A stretch of 64,000 nucleotides of DNA from Cloeon dipterum (taxonomy: Eukaryota > Arthropoda > Insecta > Ephemeroptera > Baetidae). Positions 24,085 to 36,200 of the stretch are shown one piece after another. Made by a program: the position numbers and the translations under genes. Under the pieces are notes generated by a model. It had not been told where the DNA came from. It ran no database searches and worked only from the letters and a program-made list of their open reading frames with translations. The stretch spans positions 11,966,001-12,030,000 of the forward strand of contig NC_088788.1 in NCBI RefSeq assembly GCF_949628265.1. Direction: 5' to 3'. Within the stretch, counting starts at the first letter, position 1, and each line of letters opens with the position of its first letter.

Positions 24085-26246
24085 TTACCATCCAAAAACA
24101 TAATCCATAGCTTTGGAAACCACGCCAGTAGATTTTCTCGGAAGAACTGACGACTCCACCTAATGACGAAACACGTCATATTTAAATTTTATCTTATTGT
24201 TAGTTGATTGTAAACTCACAGAAATATCTGGGCTGGCAGCAAGTGATCTAATACTGGAGTTCAACGGGCTGCCATAGACTGGCGAGTTGAGGCAGGACGT
24301 GTTAGCTGCCGAGGAGGAGTAAATGAAAGTGCCGCCAGCTTCTGAAAAGCTGTTGTTTGGCCCAGGAGACGACATCATCTTGTTCCTCCACCCTTGCACA
24401 ATAGCCTGGTGATTAGGAAAATTACAAAGTTAGCAAAATTCAAGCAGTTGTCTTGTCTCGAGACTGATTTACAGGGATAGTAAATTTTGCAACACCTAAA
24501 ATTCTGCGTTAATGTTTTTGGCACTGCAACGAAGTGATAAATAAATATTTTTTATTTGAAAAACTATAGGAAAACTTGGGAGAGAGGTTAAAATTTATAG
24601 TGAAAAAATGTTTTGAAATTTTATGATCACTGACAGCACAGTTTAAAAAATTGCATCTTTAATTTTTGGATCATATTTCTTGGTCTATAAATATCTCTTA
24701 ACAAGCCAGATTAAATTAGATTTAAATTTAAAGACAACGGTTCAGGGTAAGTTAATTATCAGATTTCGTGATAATTCAGAAATTCAGTAATTAAATAGAA
24801 AAATGCGCTGAAAATACACCAATGCTGTTCTTTCAAATAATATAAAAGAAAGTAACTCTTAACAAATAATATTTTTGGGTAGTAACTTCTGCACCACAGA
24901 CCAAAAAGGCTTAACCTTGGTTTGACTAGGCCTTTAATCAAGCATTTCATATTCATGATTAAGGTATTAAGGTGGGAATTGAGGTGGTACTGAGAAAATT
25001 TCAGGGTTCAAAAAAGCGGTAGTTAAAATAAATGCAGTGCTATTTTATATTTATTTCTAATTTATGCGGAGATTTATAATCTACCCTCCGACTTAGACTT
25101 GGAAGCTGGCATCAGAACAGAAAATTAAAAGGCAATTATATGAAATTTAAACTGTCAAAAAATGGCTTTCAAGCTCTGCGCTGATTTACTAGGAACAGGT
25201 AGCAAAATTCTCGTAACGCACAGGATCAATAAACCATACGAAAAAATATTACCCTATCTGTACAAGGAACCACAGCAATCATAGTGTCAAGCCCAAGGAG
25301 ACCGCCGTGTCGACCGAGCGCTCGCCTGGCCTCTGCAGGGTTGGCAAATCTCAGGTGAAGCCAATTGGCCTTGGGAGAAGTTGGCACGTGCCGCACAACA
25401 ATGTTTCCGCAGCTGGAGATCCACGTCAGTACAGCAGGTACCATTGTAAAGGGGAATCCAAAAACAGTGACCCAGTGCTCGCCTTCCTTGTTTTCGTCAT
25501 TTGTATCCCTATGATCGGTTTTGAGAAAAAACTGTTCGTGTCCATAATTTAAAACAGCTCTTACCAATCACTGAATGAGGGCGACACCATATTCTCTGCA
25601 GTTCTAATAGAGGTGTTGTTCAGACTTTGTCCAAAACTGGTGTTGCTCAACTGGCTTTGGTTGAAGGCCAGGCTCTGATTGGAAGAAAAGCTTGCGTTTT
25701 GCTGGCTCAGGATGCTCTGATTTTGGAATGAAGTGTTTGTAACGTCGCTCAAGCTCATTATTGGAGGCCCTCGTTTTTGAGGCGAAGCAGCACCGGCCTG
25801 TGCATTTCCAGCCAAACTGCATCGAAAGAGAGATTTCAAACATTGAATTGGTAAAAATCGTGATTCATTGGATGATTTCTTATTTCACACTAGCGCACCA
25901 TCCTAGGACTCCAGGATAGTATTTTAACCGTGTGTTCAAATAAATAACTACCGTGCTCTAAGTGGATTGAGCGGGGACCCTGAGTAGGGCGAGTTGAGTT
26001 GGCCACTGTGCGAGTACACGTCAGGAGCAAAAGACACTCTGCGTGTTGTCTGCGTTGAAGTTGGAGTGTTTGATTTTTCAAGAGAGGATGGGTTCTGGAA
26101 AAGAGGAAGTTTGTATTAACATCATTTCTGTCACGAGATGTCCAAAAACATGCCTTGTTTGTTGCTGATGTGGGATCTCCCATCAGAAATCCTGGTACAA
26201 AAGCTGGGCTCACATTGCCAGGGGATCCTAGTGCCATTGGTTCCAT
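24085..26246 (-). CDS. NUP35: Nucleoporin Nup35 (Nup53 family), 334 aa
   Basis: Nup35/Nup53 is a nuclear pore inner-ring protein that binds Nup93, Nup155 and the nuclear membrane. Six exons on the minus strand: 26246-26154, 26094-25952, 25816-25565, 25508-25253, 24405-24220 and 24159-24085; all phases agree. The N-terminus MEPMALGSP and PGFLMGD are family hallmarks. The middle is Asn/Ser/Gln-rich, with sparse FG. The MPPN/RRM fold spans about residues 171-247 (HWVTVFGFPF, then CGNIVVRHV, NWLHLRFANP and IAVVPC). The C-terminus VSKAMDYVFGW is the membrane-binding amphipathic helix, matching the vertebrate KAMEYMFGW ending. Length agrees with the human protein (326 aa). Intron 1 (26153-26095, 59 nt) begins with GC instead of GT. 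A leader acceptor probably lies just before the ATG (TTTTTAG ending near 26254). Confidence 0.95.
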
Positions 26247-26949
26247 TTTCTAACTAAAAATGGAAAATTTACAGAGTAAATTCAGCTACTGTTGTAAATT
26301 TTGTCGTTCTCTTTTTACCTTTTTCCGGCGTTAAAATTTTGAATTTGAAAGATCTAAACAGACTTCTTATAATGTGGGTTTAGCAGGATGTTTAATGAAG
26401 CACCAAACAACGTAAATTCAAACCTGGAACACAATATGTATTACAAATTTTATTGATGGTTATTGTGTGTCCTTGTCCTGTCATGCGAGTTAGTTTCTGA
26501 GGTTTCTGATTTATGTATGATATCTTGAATTTCTTTGTGATGATGATTTCAAAGACCAAAATTAATTCAAACAAAACCCAATGTCTTTATAGATATTATT
26601 GAAAATGACAGTAAGACGAAAAATATTACCTCCTGTGGTTGCAAATAATTTGGTTAAAACTGCGAAACTGAACTTGTGAAAAGCGCCGTTTTGAAACCTA
26701 ATGTTTTTCAAAGTTAGCGGCTGTTGGCGGTGGCAAAACGCAGCATGGCTGAGCAAGGTTCCGCATGCGCACAAAAGGGGAAAGGGGGCGTTCCCATGAG
26801 ACTTAGTTTTGTTTCTGTTTCTGGCTTCGTAAAAATCGTACAAAAACAACAAACACTGAGAATAACAAATCACTAAGAATATTATTTAAAGCAGCAAACG
26901 AGGTGAACTTGCTACAGAGTAAACTTTGGTGTAATTCAGGACAACAATC
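26247..26949. promoter_or_regulatory. Shared intergenic region of divergent NUP35 and FAM32A
   Basis: About 700 bp between the two start codons. The FAM32A-proximal half (26.65-26.85 kb) is more GC-rich and has no TATA box, as for a housekeeping bidirectional promoter. A good minus-strand donor (GGAG|GTAATA near 26630) suggests that the NUP35 leader begins here and is spliced to the ATG exon. Confidence 0.5.
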
Positions 26950-27603
26950 ATGGAAGATGAATATGCGGCTTTCGCAGGAGGAAAACTGAAGATAAAGAAA
27001 AACGAAGGAGTTGAAAGTGCTTCCAAAAAGTAAAGAACATCTCTAAAAAATATATTTTAAGCACCAGTTTCGTTTCATTTACATATTTAATTGTCTGTCT
27101 ACCCTTTATTTCTATAATCGCAGTATAAACTCATTTATGTATGATATATATATCATACGTATCATTTTACAAATTATGTATTTCACGTTTCAATATCTAT
27201 GCTTCAGGAAGAAGAGGAAGGACAAGCACAAGAAGAAATTAGAGCTGCGAATACCTAAAATAGTTGAGGCAGCTAAAAGTAGTGAGGATGATGCGGATTC
27301 GAGGGATGCGGCTGACAACCCTAGCAACCCCGAAAGAAGGTACACCAAAGCTGAACTGGCCTTCAAAAAGCAGCAAGAAAAAATTGTAAGATGAATTTAC
27401 TCTTATGTAATGCTAAATAATACTTTATTTCCATTCACCATTTGTTTTTATAATATTAATTTTCAATTCATCTGTTGCAGCAAAGTGAGCGTATCCACAA
27501 CAAGGCGATGAAAACCCACAAACAACGAGTAGAAGAATTCAATAGACACCTCGACAATCTCACAGAGCACTTTGATATCCCCAAAGTTTCATGGACAAAA
27601 TGA
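26950..27603 (+). CDS. FAM32A: FAM32A homologue, spliceosome C* factor, 126 aa
   Basis: FAM32A is a small basic nuclear protein. In the human post-branching (C*) spliceosome its C-terminus reaches toward the active site and promotes exon ligation. Three exons: 26950-27029, 27208-27385 and 27481-27603, with GT-AG introns of 178 and 95 nt; phases agree. The start is ATG in MEDEYAAFAGGKLKIKK. A Lys-rich block (KKKRKDKHKKK) follows, then a variable acidic linker and the conserved C-terminus: QRVEEFNRHLDNLTEHF followed by DIPKVSWTK, nearly identical to the human ending. At 126 aa it is slightly longer than the human protein (112 aa) because of the linker. Divergent from NUP35. Confidence 0.95.
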
Positions 27604-30234
27604 ATTGTTCGTTTTGTCCAAACTGGATTTTTGGGTTACAATATGTACGACATTATATTTTCACATGAAATTATGAAATTGTAATATAATTAGTGTAATT
27701 CCGTTACTTGTAAGGTGTAATGCTTAATAACTTGGTTATAGTAAATCCGCCACTTGATCAAGATTGTAATGATTTCTCTTTGTGTCAACCATTGAATTGG
27801 TTTTAATTAAATCAAATATTTCTTGTGAAATTAAACTATGGTTATCGTAAGAGAATCCACGTGAAGAAATGTTTCATTTTGTGTTCATACCTACTTGATT
27901 GACGACCAATTTATTGGTGGCCCTATTCACATCTAATTTATGTGCAAATAGGGAGGTGGAGATCTCACGGTTGAAACCTTATTTTAATGATTTTCATGGA
28001 AATCTAGAAACAAAAGTTGCAAAATTTCATGTGCGAATATATATAGAGGGGCAGAATCTCTTCGTCCGATTCAAACCAATTTTTTGTTGCAAATATCATT
28101 CTTATTTATGATCTAACTTGTACTTCGTTAAAGTAAAAAGAGATCACTCCAAATTTACTCCTTGTTATTTGGCTGTATAAATTACCAGTCCGAGCTGCGT
28201 GACCACGACTCACTTCGAGTTTCCTCAGAAAAATAATTAGGATCTTCACTGTTTCCTTATTTTTTATCCAACATACTAATAAACTGAATGCAATATTTTG
28301 CTCAAATGGTAGCCAGTTTAGAATTTCCTTCATTTTTGTGCTATTTTTCTTTTCTTTTTACACTCATTGCTTAACTCTGCACCTGCAGCTCTTGCATTTT
28401 TTCCTTACTGTCTCTTCACGTCGCAAAAAAATATACTCTTGCAACGGAAATCTATCCACAAATAAATTTTAATTAAAAATTTTACTTTTGAATTAACAAT
28501 TTGGATCAATTTTGAACATTTCTATAAAGCAAATCACTTTCTGTGCAATAAAATTAAAATCAGCACATAAAATGTCAATTCCAAAAAAGCATAAAATTTG
28601 TAAGCTTTTTATAATTTGTAAAAGGCCTTCCAGTATCAAAAAGTCTATCCGATGTTGCAATCTTTACTGCCTGTTTTTAAAACAATAGCCTCATTTTTTT
28701 TGTTACTTTGATGACTTTGTTAATTCGATATTATATCCTTGGTTTACAGGGAAAATTGAACAATAAAAGGTCATTCATTCCAAAAAAGTTCACCATTAGT
28801 CGCAAATTTACTCATGTGAGTTAAGTACTGTTTGAAATTTCCGTGTAATGATGTGCTGTATGCAGTAATTGCGAGCCAGCGCATAAATGCTTCAGTCGAG
28901 GGTATTAAAATAAATTATTTTCAGTGCGACAAACAGCACGTAAGACAGCCGGCGTCTACCAAAGAGAAGCACGCGTTTTGTCACGCTCTGCTGGCGTCCT
29001 TGCAGTGTGTGGATGAGAATTTTCTCATAAGATTTACTTCTTGTTTCTTTCTGTATTATATTGCGATGAAGATGCGCGATTAAGGAAGCGCAGAAAGAGA
29101 GAGGCAACATGAGGCAAGGAAGCTATTAATTTCCACTAAATACAAATCTAGGATACGCGCGTGTATAAAAATATTTAAACTAAAACCTAAAATTTAGGAA
29201 TCGCTTTCAACTAAAATATTTCATTATTTCATCATTGCGAAAAAGAGAAGCAAAATTATTATTATTATAAATAGCGAGCCCATTAGGAAAAACTTTGACC
29301 AAGGAAGCTGAAATTTATATATTGAGTCGATTGGATTTTAAATTTTGAGTAACTGAATTATTAATAATGCCAAAACCTAATTTAGTGTATTTATGCTGTG
29401 TGCAATTTTTTACTATTTTTCAAATTCCTCTGGAGTTAAAATTGCTAAAACACCATGTAGTTGGTTACCTCTGTAATCGCGGAAACGACGGTTTCTTTTT
29501 AAAATCAAGGCATATAAATGTAAGATTGTTTTTTTCAATTTACACTATAAATAACATTTGCGTGTTTCGTTACTTTTTATCCTTCAATTAAATTAAAGAA
29601 AGATACCTCTTCACCTGTTATGCACTTTCAAAGTGCTAGGAAAAAAAGAGGAATTTGAATTTTTAAAGAAAAAAGAAAAGTGCAGCTAGCTTAGTCAAAT
29701 ATTAATATATTATATATTTATTAAATGAACGCTTTAGCAGTCAATTGATGAAAATATGGAATACTTTTGAATGGTCAATGGAATTAAGTAAATTTTATTA
29801 AAATAACAATCTCAGTATTTTACAGATCAGAACCTCATGATTTAAATTATAACCACAAGCAGCAAATAACAAAATATATTTTTTTGCTTCTACACAACTG
29901 ATAAAATAATGTTAAACATAATATATATATCATTTGTGAAAATTGCAAAAAAAGCTAGGATCAAAAGAGGTCTGCCTATTAGATGCGCCATTAGTGCTGC
30001 AGTTCTCGCGGTTTCCTTTTCAGTTGTGATTTTATCTGATTTTGGCGTGTATTAAAAATACTAAAGGTGGGGGAAGCAGTTTGCGTGTCGCGGTTTCTGC
30101 TCTCTGCCTCTCTCTCTATCGTTCCATCCTCTCTGCAGTTTTTCCTGACTGGTGCTCTCGTGTGTGTGAGTGTGTGTTGTTCAAAAACTGCGACTTGCTG
30201 TTAGTGTCCAGCCAGTATAGAGTGAACAGCAAAA
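27604..30234. other. Intergenic AT-rich spacer plus serpin leader
   Basis: Contains the FAM32A 3' UTR (an ATTAAA variant signal near 27830) and, from about 30.0 kb, CT- and GT-rich sequence that is probably the serpin 5' leader. No gene is supported between 27.9 and 30.0 kb. Confidence 0.5.
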
Positions 30235-33200
30235 ATGCTTTGGAAAATGGATTTACTTCTCTCGTTCCGTGAGTTAACTACAGAAAAATTATTTTAAAAG
30301 TTTTTTCATGTGGAATGCATAATACAGTTTTAATTTTTGGACATTTTTTGCAAAGTAAGATTAATTTTGTAAAATAATTATTAGTGGTAATATTTTTATT
30401 CAAAACATTTTTATCGATTTTAAAACCTTTTTTAAAGACAATCAATATTCAAAATAAACATTCAAGTGAAGAGCTTGATAATTGTGAACAAACCAATAAT
30501 ATATTTTATAAAAGAAAATTGAGCTCTTAAATGTATCTTCTTAGATTTATGAAATCCTTTTGGTTTCAAATCTCTAAAATAATTTTAAATATCTATTTCG
30601 CAGTAGCAAAATTTCAAAGTTACCTAATATTGCCCTCCGAAATTGTACTTTTAGTGCTGCTCTCGCTCATTCATGCCGGACACCCTCAAGATTACCGGTC
30701 CAATTTCCAATTCGGACGCGGCCCCGAAAACCCTGGTGGTCCTTTTATAATAGACGGTCCCGAGGGGAGGATGCCATCCCCGCACTACAACGGCCCTGAC
30801 TCTGCAAATGACAAGGCGCTATCAGACTCGTACGGTCCCCAGATGCGCCACTACGGCGGCGGCAACAATAACTTTGGGCCCCCGGTCGGCCCCCCTCAAA
30901 ACCAATTCGCTTGGCCGCCGCCCCCGGGCTACAGACCAAACGGACAAAATGGACCAAACTTGAACCGACCACCCTTCCCTGACCCTTTCCAGAAAGTACC
31001 CAACTACAACAACAAACCACCCTATTTCAACGGACCTTACCAGCAGCCACCGCCGCCACCGCAGCAACCCTTCCCGGGATCATACGGCAACCCTCCACGC
31101 AGGCCTGGCGATTACGGACCCCCACCAAACAGGCCACCCTGGGTTGGCGCCGGCGGATACCAACAAGGTCCGCCTAACGGACCCCCTTCGGGATTTGGGC
31201 AACCAGTGTGGCCCAATAAGAAACCCGAACCAAGCATGCCCAATAAGCCCACGGACTTTATGGCTGATGTGATCAACAAATTGGGGACGAAAGTGCTCTT
31301 GGTGAGTTTTGAAATTAAGATTGGGGTTAAAATTAAAATTGTTATATTTTCCTACATATCTAACTACGCTTCTCTACAAAGACGAAGGTACGGCTGAGTT
31401 TATGTTTTTATAGGATTAGTTTGGAAAATTCAATTTTTTATTGACTCACAATCGCTCAGCTAAAAATAATATGTTTCATTTAGGTTCTATTCCCAAATTT
31501 TGCAATTACCAAAATCCCTGAAAAAAATCATAGTATTGTCCAAATCCTTTCAAATAATCCGAACAATCCTTTCATTTCCACTGGCAAAAGGTTGTTGAAC
31601 CCTCGCAAAAAGAAAAATAAATATCTGGAATCAAAACTACGCGTCGATGGAAATTCAATAGAATTGTGAAACGTGAATCATACTCATAAAACTTCATCTG
31701 CGTGTGTGTCAACTCTTGCCGAGTGGACGCGGACCGAGCGATTGGTTGCACGCGCCTACCGATGCACGCCTATCTGCTCGCCGATCCCCGCCTGCTTTAA
31801 TAATTATTATTGTCCCCAAAATGACACGGCGGCTGCGGCTGCAGTCCGATTTTCCGCCTGACGTGTGCGATTCGGCACTACTCGGTGGCGGTCATCGCCC
31901 TCCGAGGACGGCACACGTCACGCAAGGGTGGACCCTGAGCCAGCGGCTCGATACAATGACCCTGAGCACGCCGCCGGCTGGCCGAAGGACGCCGCCGGCT
32001 CTATGTGCGAAGGACTCGCGCGATTTATTGCCTGGTGTCATACTCGTGAAGCAAAATTTTGCTGATGCGAGCGTGGCCTCTGCACAACGTAAAATTTAGC
32101 AACGTGCGGTGGCAATTTTCGCCAAAATTGCAAATGTCGTCGTCACGTTAAAGATTTTATAAATTAATTCAAAGACCGCTACACCTCATTAAAAAAAAAT
32201 TAAAAATGCTTTTTATCTTGTATATTTATATAATTTGTTGCAAAATTGATTTGCAAGAACCGTTTGGTTAAATGAACGGTTTCTATCATCTAATCTGTTA
32301 CTTGACTGTAGTGATCTACATATTTTCTCACTGCGAGAGTAATTTTGATCAGCAGTCTCGAGCTATGAAACAAATAACTTCACATGCGACAGTTACAGTG
32401 AAGCTCAACAAACAGTAACCTACCAGCGACGAACAGTTAATCAATTAAAATACAATTCTCTAATTTTTTTCTGCTTTGCGGATTGATGTATACCGACTAA
32501 AAATTAATTATTATCAATTTAATGAATAATTCAAGTAAATAATCATCACGTGCAATGCTAAAATTAAATATTATAAAACAGATTCTCTTTTTTTAAAAAA
32601 AAATACTTGTTATGCATTAACTTGGTCCTCTTTATTGTCAATCGATGCCTGCATGAAGGCAGAAGAATGCGAAGTTGTCATTTTCAGTTAAAATTAAATA
32701 CAGCCTACTCGGTGTATCGAGCTGTTTATTCCTCAATATATTTTTAAAGAGCTGGACATTCGTATAGAAATACGAAAAATAAACAGCTCTCTTCACTGAG
32801 GAAGCTACATTTAATTTCAACTTAGAAAAAATTAGGAATTTGTTGTCAATGACTCAAATTTATTTGTGATGGATTTAAAAATTGAATTTAATCTTCCTGA
32901 GAATTAAACCTGTTAAAAGTTTTGTAACTCGAAGAAATTGAACATACAGTAAATTTTTTTCTGAGTTTCATGAGAATGAAACATTGTCAAAGGTTGAGTT
33001 CTATTTAGATCAATTGGGTAACCACAATCAGGATTGAAATTTAAATTTCCAATTTGCCACAGTGACCTAATTTAAATTAACAAATTTCCCCCGTTTTCGC
33101 ACAAAATTTAGATTAGTGCGACCCTGCAGCATCCCGTAACATCCGATCAGAATAATCTGCTGCCTCTGATTAACAGATAAGCACAACGCATTGCACACAA

Positions 33201-36200
33201 TCAAACGTATCGCTGTAAAGGTCATTGCGTGGTCAGCACACTCACGCGCTTTGAAATTCGGCACCAATTGATATGCAAATTGGCAGCGCAATTAAACCGT
33301 TTAATTGAACGGTTTTTGGCAAACCCCGAATCTATAATTATTAACCTTCATGCCAGGTCTTTTTGTTAGAAAAGGGGCTGCTTATTTTGCACTGCGAGCG
33401 TGACCTTCAACCTGTAGATCATTGCAAGGCCATTGAGCGACACTGAAACGGCGGAGCTTCAAATCAGTTTTTTCATCTTTGAATTCGAATCGTGCGGTTT
33501 CAAACAACTATTGCGATGTAGAGAGAACGAAAAGCAATAAAATTTGGCCATCAGACATGTGGAAACGCACAGAATTTTCAAAGTTTTTATTCGCCGTAAA
33601 GCTGCGCCAAACAAAGTTTTACGACTTCTTGTTTATTTGATGACGAATAACAAAATAACAAGCCTAGGAATTTTATAAATTTTCCTTTCCGCGAAACATA
33701 ATTGACGAAGATTGCAAGTGCAAAAAGTGTCACGTCACTTTCGCGAGTCTTCTTTTTAAAGAGAATGCGGTCGCTTTTATAAGATATTATAGGAATAGCA
33801 ATAATTCGCGTTGGACGCAAACCTCAGACCAGTGTAACACTTACGGCACTTTAATCGAAAAAAAGTAGGCTTGTGCGTGAAATAAAACATTCAGCCATTC
33901 ACTAATGCCGCAAAATATTGATACCAAGAACAACATATATGTTGCAGGACCATATCTCAGCGAGGGGAAATTTCGTATTTTCGCCCTACGGAGCCACTTC
34001 TGTCCTGAGCGTTTTGAGCGAGGGTGCATCAGGCAGGACAGCCTATCAACTGAACGACGTCCTAGACCTGCCCAAGAACTTTCAGGTCGTCAGAGTCGGA
34101 ATGAGAGACTTGCATCGCGACTTGAAGGTAATTTATTTGAATTATTGGAAATAATCTAGATTTTAAATAACGATTTTTTAAGGCCTACTTCAAGCACAAT
34201 GGATTCCTGCAAGGAGTGGATTTGAGTCACAACAACACATCCCTCAGGGAAGACTTCATTCCAATTTTGCGAAGTTACGGCTACCACGTGGACGATGAGA
34301 ATAAACAGCAGGAGGCCGCAACCGAAGCGCCAGAAAAAGTAGAAACTACAACAATGCCCATGCCGGAAGAGCAGAACGAAGGTATAAAAATACACTGAAG
34401 TGGACCACGGCCCGCAGAGACTTGACCCGAATCGATGATATTAACGTAATGAGACGATTTTTTGCAGCCGCAATCTCAGAAACACAAAACGAAGGCGACA
34501 GCGAGCCTGCAAGCGATAATCTGACCGAGGAAGCGGCGACTGAAGAGGTACTATTAGGAGCGGTGTCCAGCGAGAGAAAACAGGTTATTAAAAAGAGAAT
34601 TGGTTTTGCAGCAACCAGCGGAGGAAGAGGCAACCGAGGAGGCCGCAACAGAGGAAGCGCCTGAGGGAGATGAAAAGAAACGCAAAAAGAGATCGAGTAA
34701 GAGATGTAATTTGATGGACCAATTTCAATTTCTACGGCATTTAAAAATACCCAGCTTGAGTACCAATAGAACCAACTAACACACTTTTTGTTAATTTATT
34801 TATTAGTGGGCCATTGAAAATCTTTTTTGATGATATTATCAGCATTAACAATTACTAACCAATTTGCAGTGACTTTGTGGAAAGACATAGCGCTGCCATC
34901 AAAACCGAACAAACAAGGTAATGCAATGAAGGGTGCATATGTTTCAGCCAACCATGCACTTTTTCCTGATATAGAGCTGAACAACGGTCTATCCCAACCG
35001 AGCTCAAGCGAGCCCTCTGCCAATAACGACCCTCTGGCACCAAGGAAGCGGTTCCGACTCTATTCTGGCGAATTCACCGAGCCCGTGGTGGTGACAGAGA
35101 GGACAGAAATGCTCCTCTTCTCTTCCCTGCCGCAGCTGAGCGCAGTTGCGGCGCTTGTGCCTCTTGATGTGAGTTTTCCTCTTCTAGTAAACTTTTATAT
35201 CTCTGGTCAATAAGTAAAAATTGGCAAAAACGTTCTTAAATCGTTAGGATTATGCAATTTAATTCTTATTCGCTTTTTTATTTGTGTTAAAATTCCAAGT
35301 CTACCCTCAAAAGCATTTATATGGTTAGCATAGTTAATGTTAGAGGTAAATGAGATCTCCTCCACATGAAATTAAAATTTTCCAAGATTGTACGGCCAGT
35401 ATTTAAATAAATCGAAAAACTATTGCAGACGAGAATTGAAAAATATATCTCATATTATCTACAGGTTTATTTTCTCATTTAACACCAAAAAGGCTTTTTT
35501 CTTTTAGTTTAGAATCACATTGAGGGAGAAGCTATACATTCTGAGAATCAACTGCCTTAATTAATTTTCCAACAGGAATTAATTCAACTATTTGCGTGGT
35601 TTTCTTTAGTTAGTTTTATAATGAAACAACTCATTTATCTAGCGCGTATGGTATTTTTCGTATTTTTAGCTTTCGTGTTTGATATGGGTGGGCATCCCGC
35701 GTGACTCCGCTGCAACACAGGTTGCCTTACAGGGGCTCCATAAAATTGTTTGTTCACACTTTCTCTTTGCAACGAACATTTTACGTAAAATACGGATGAA
35801 CGTTTTTGTTAAATTCATCAACTCAATAAAAACTTATGACTGGGTGACGCGAACAACTTAATAAATTTAAGAATGCACATAATATACAGCCCTTGAAATA
35901 TTTTCCAGCGACAATTTTAAAAGAAATAACACACAACATTATTAAAAATTATCCTAATGCATCTACGATACCCTCTCAAATTTTATTTATGATGCGGTAG
36001 CAAAAAATAAAATAAACTGATTAATTATATCTTGTATCTTTGGTGATATTAACGCTTGCAATACAACCACAGCAATTACGACAATTGCCCACCTAAGCAA
36101 CATTCGAGGAGAAACGTGATTCTAATTAGCATAGTTCAACTAGCCGCGGACGCCAGTCGTGAATAAGCAATCGACTAATTTCTTTTGCGTCGTGCACAGG

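Noticed and set aside
30531-30654. Upstream extension of the serpin exon 2 frame to an ATG at 30531
   Set aside because: A clear acceptor (ACTTTTAG at 30654) and the phase match to the 30235-30268 exon give a proper signal peptide; the extension is AT-rich intron.
31704-32099. 131-codon frame in serpin intron 2
   Set aside because: No domain and no splice sites that would join it in phase with neighbouring serpin exons.
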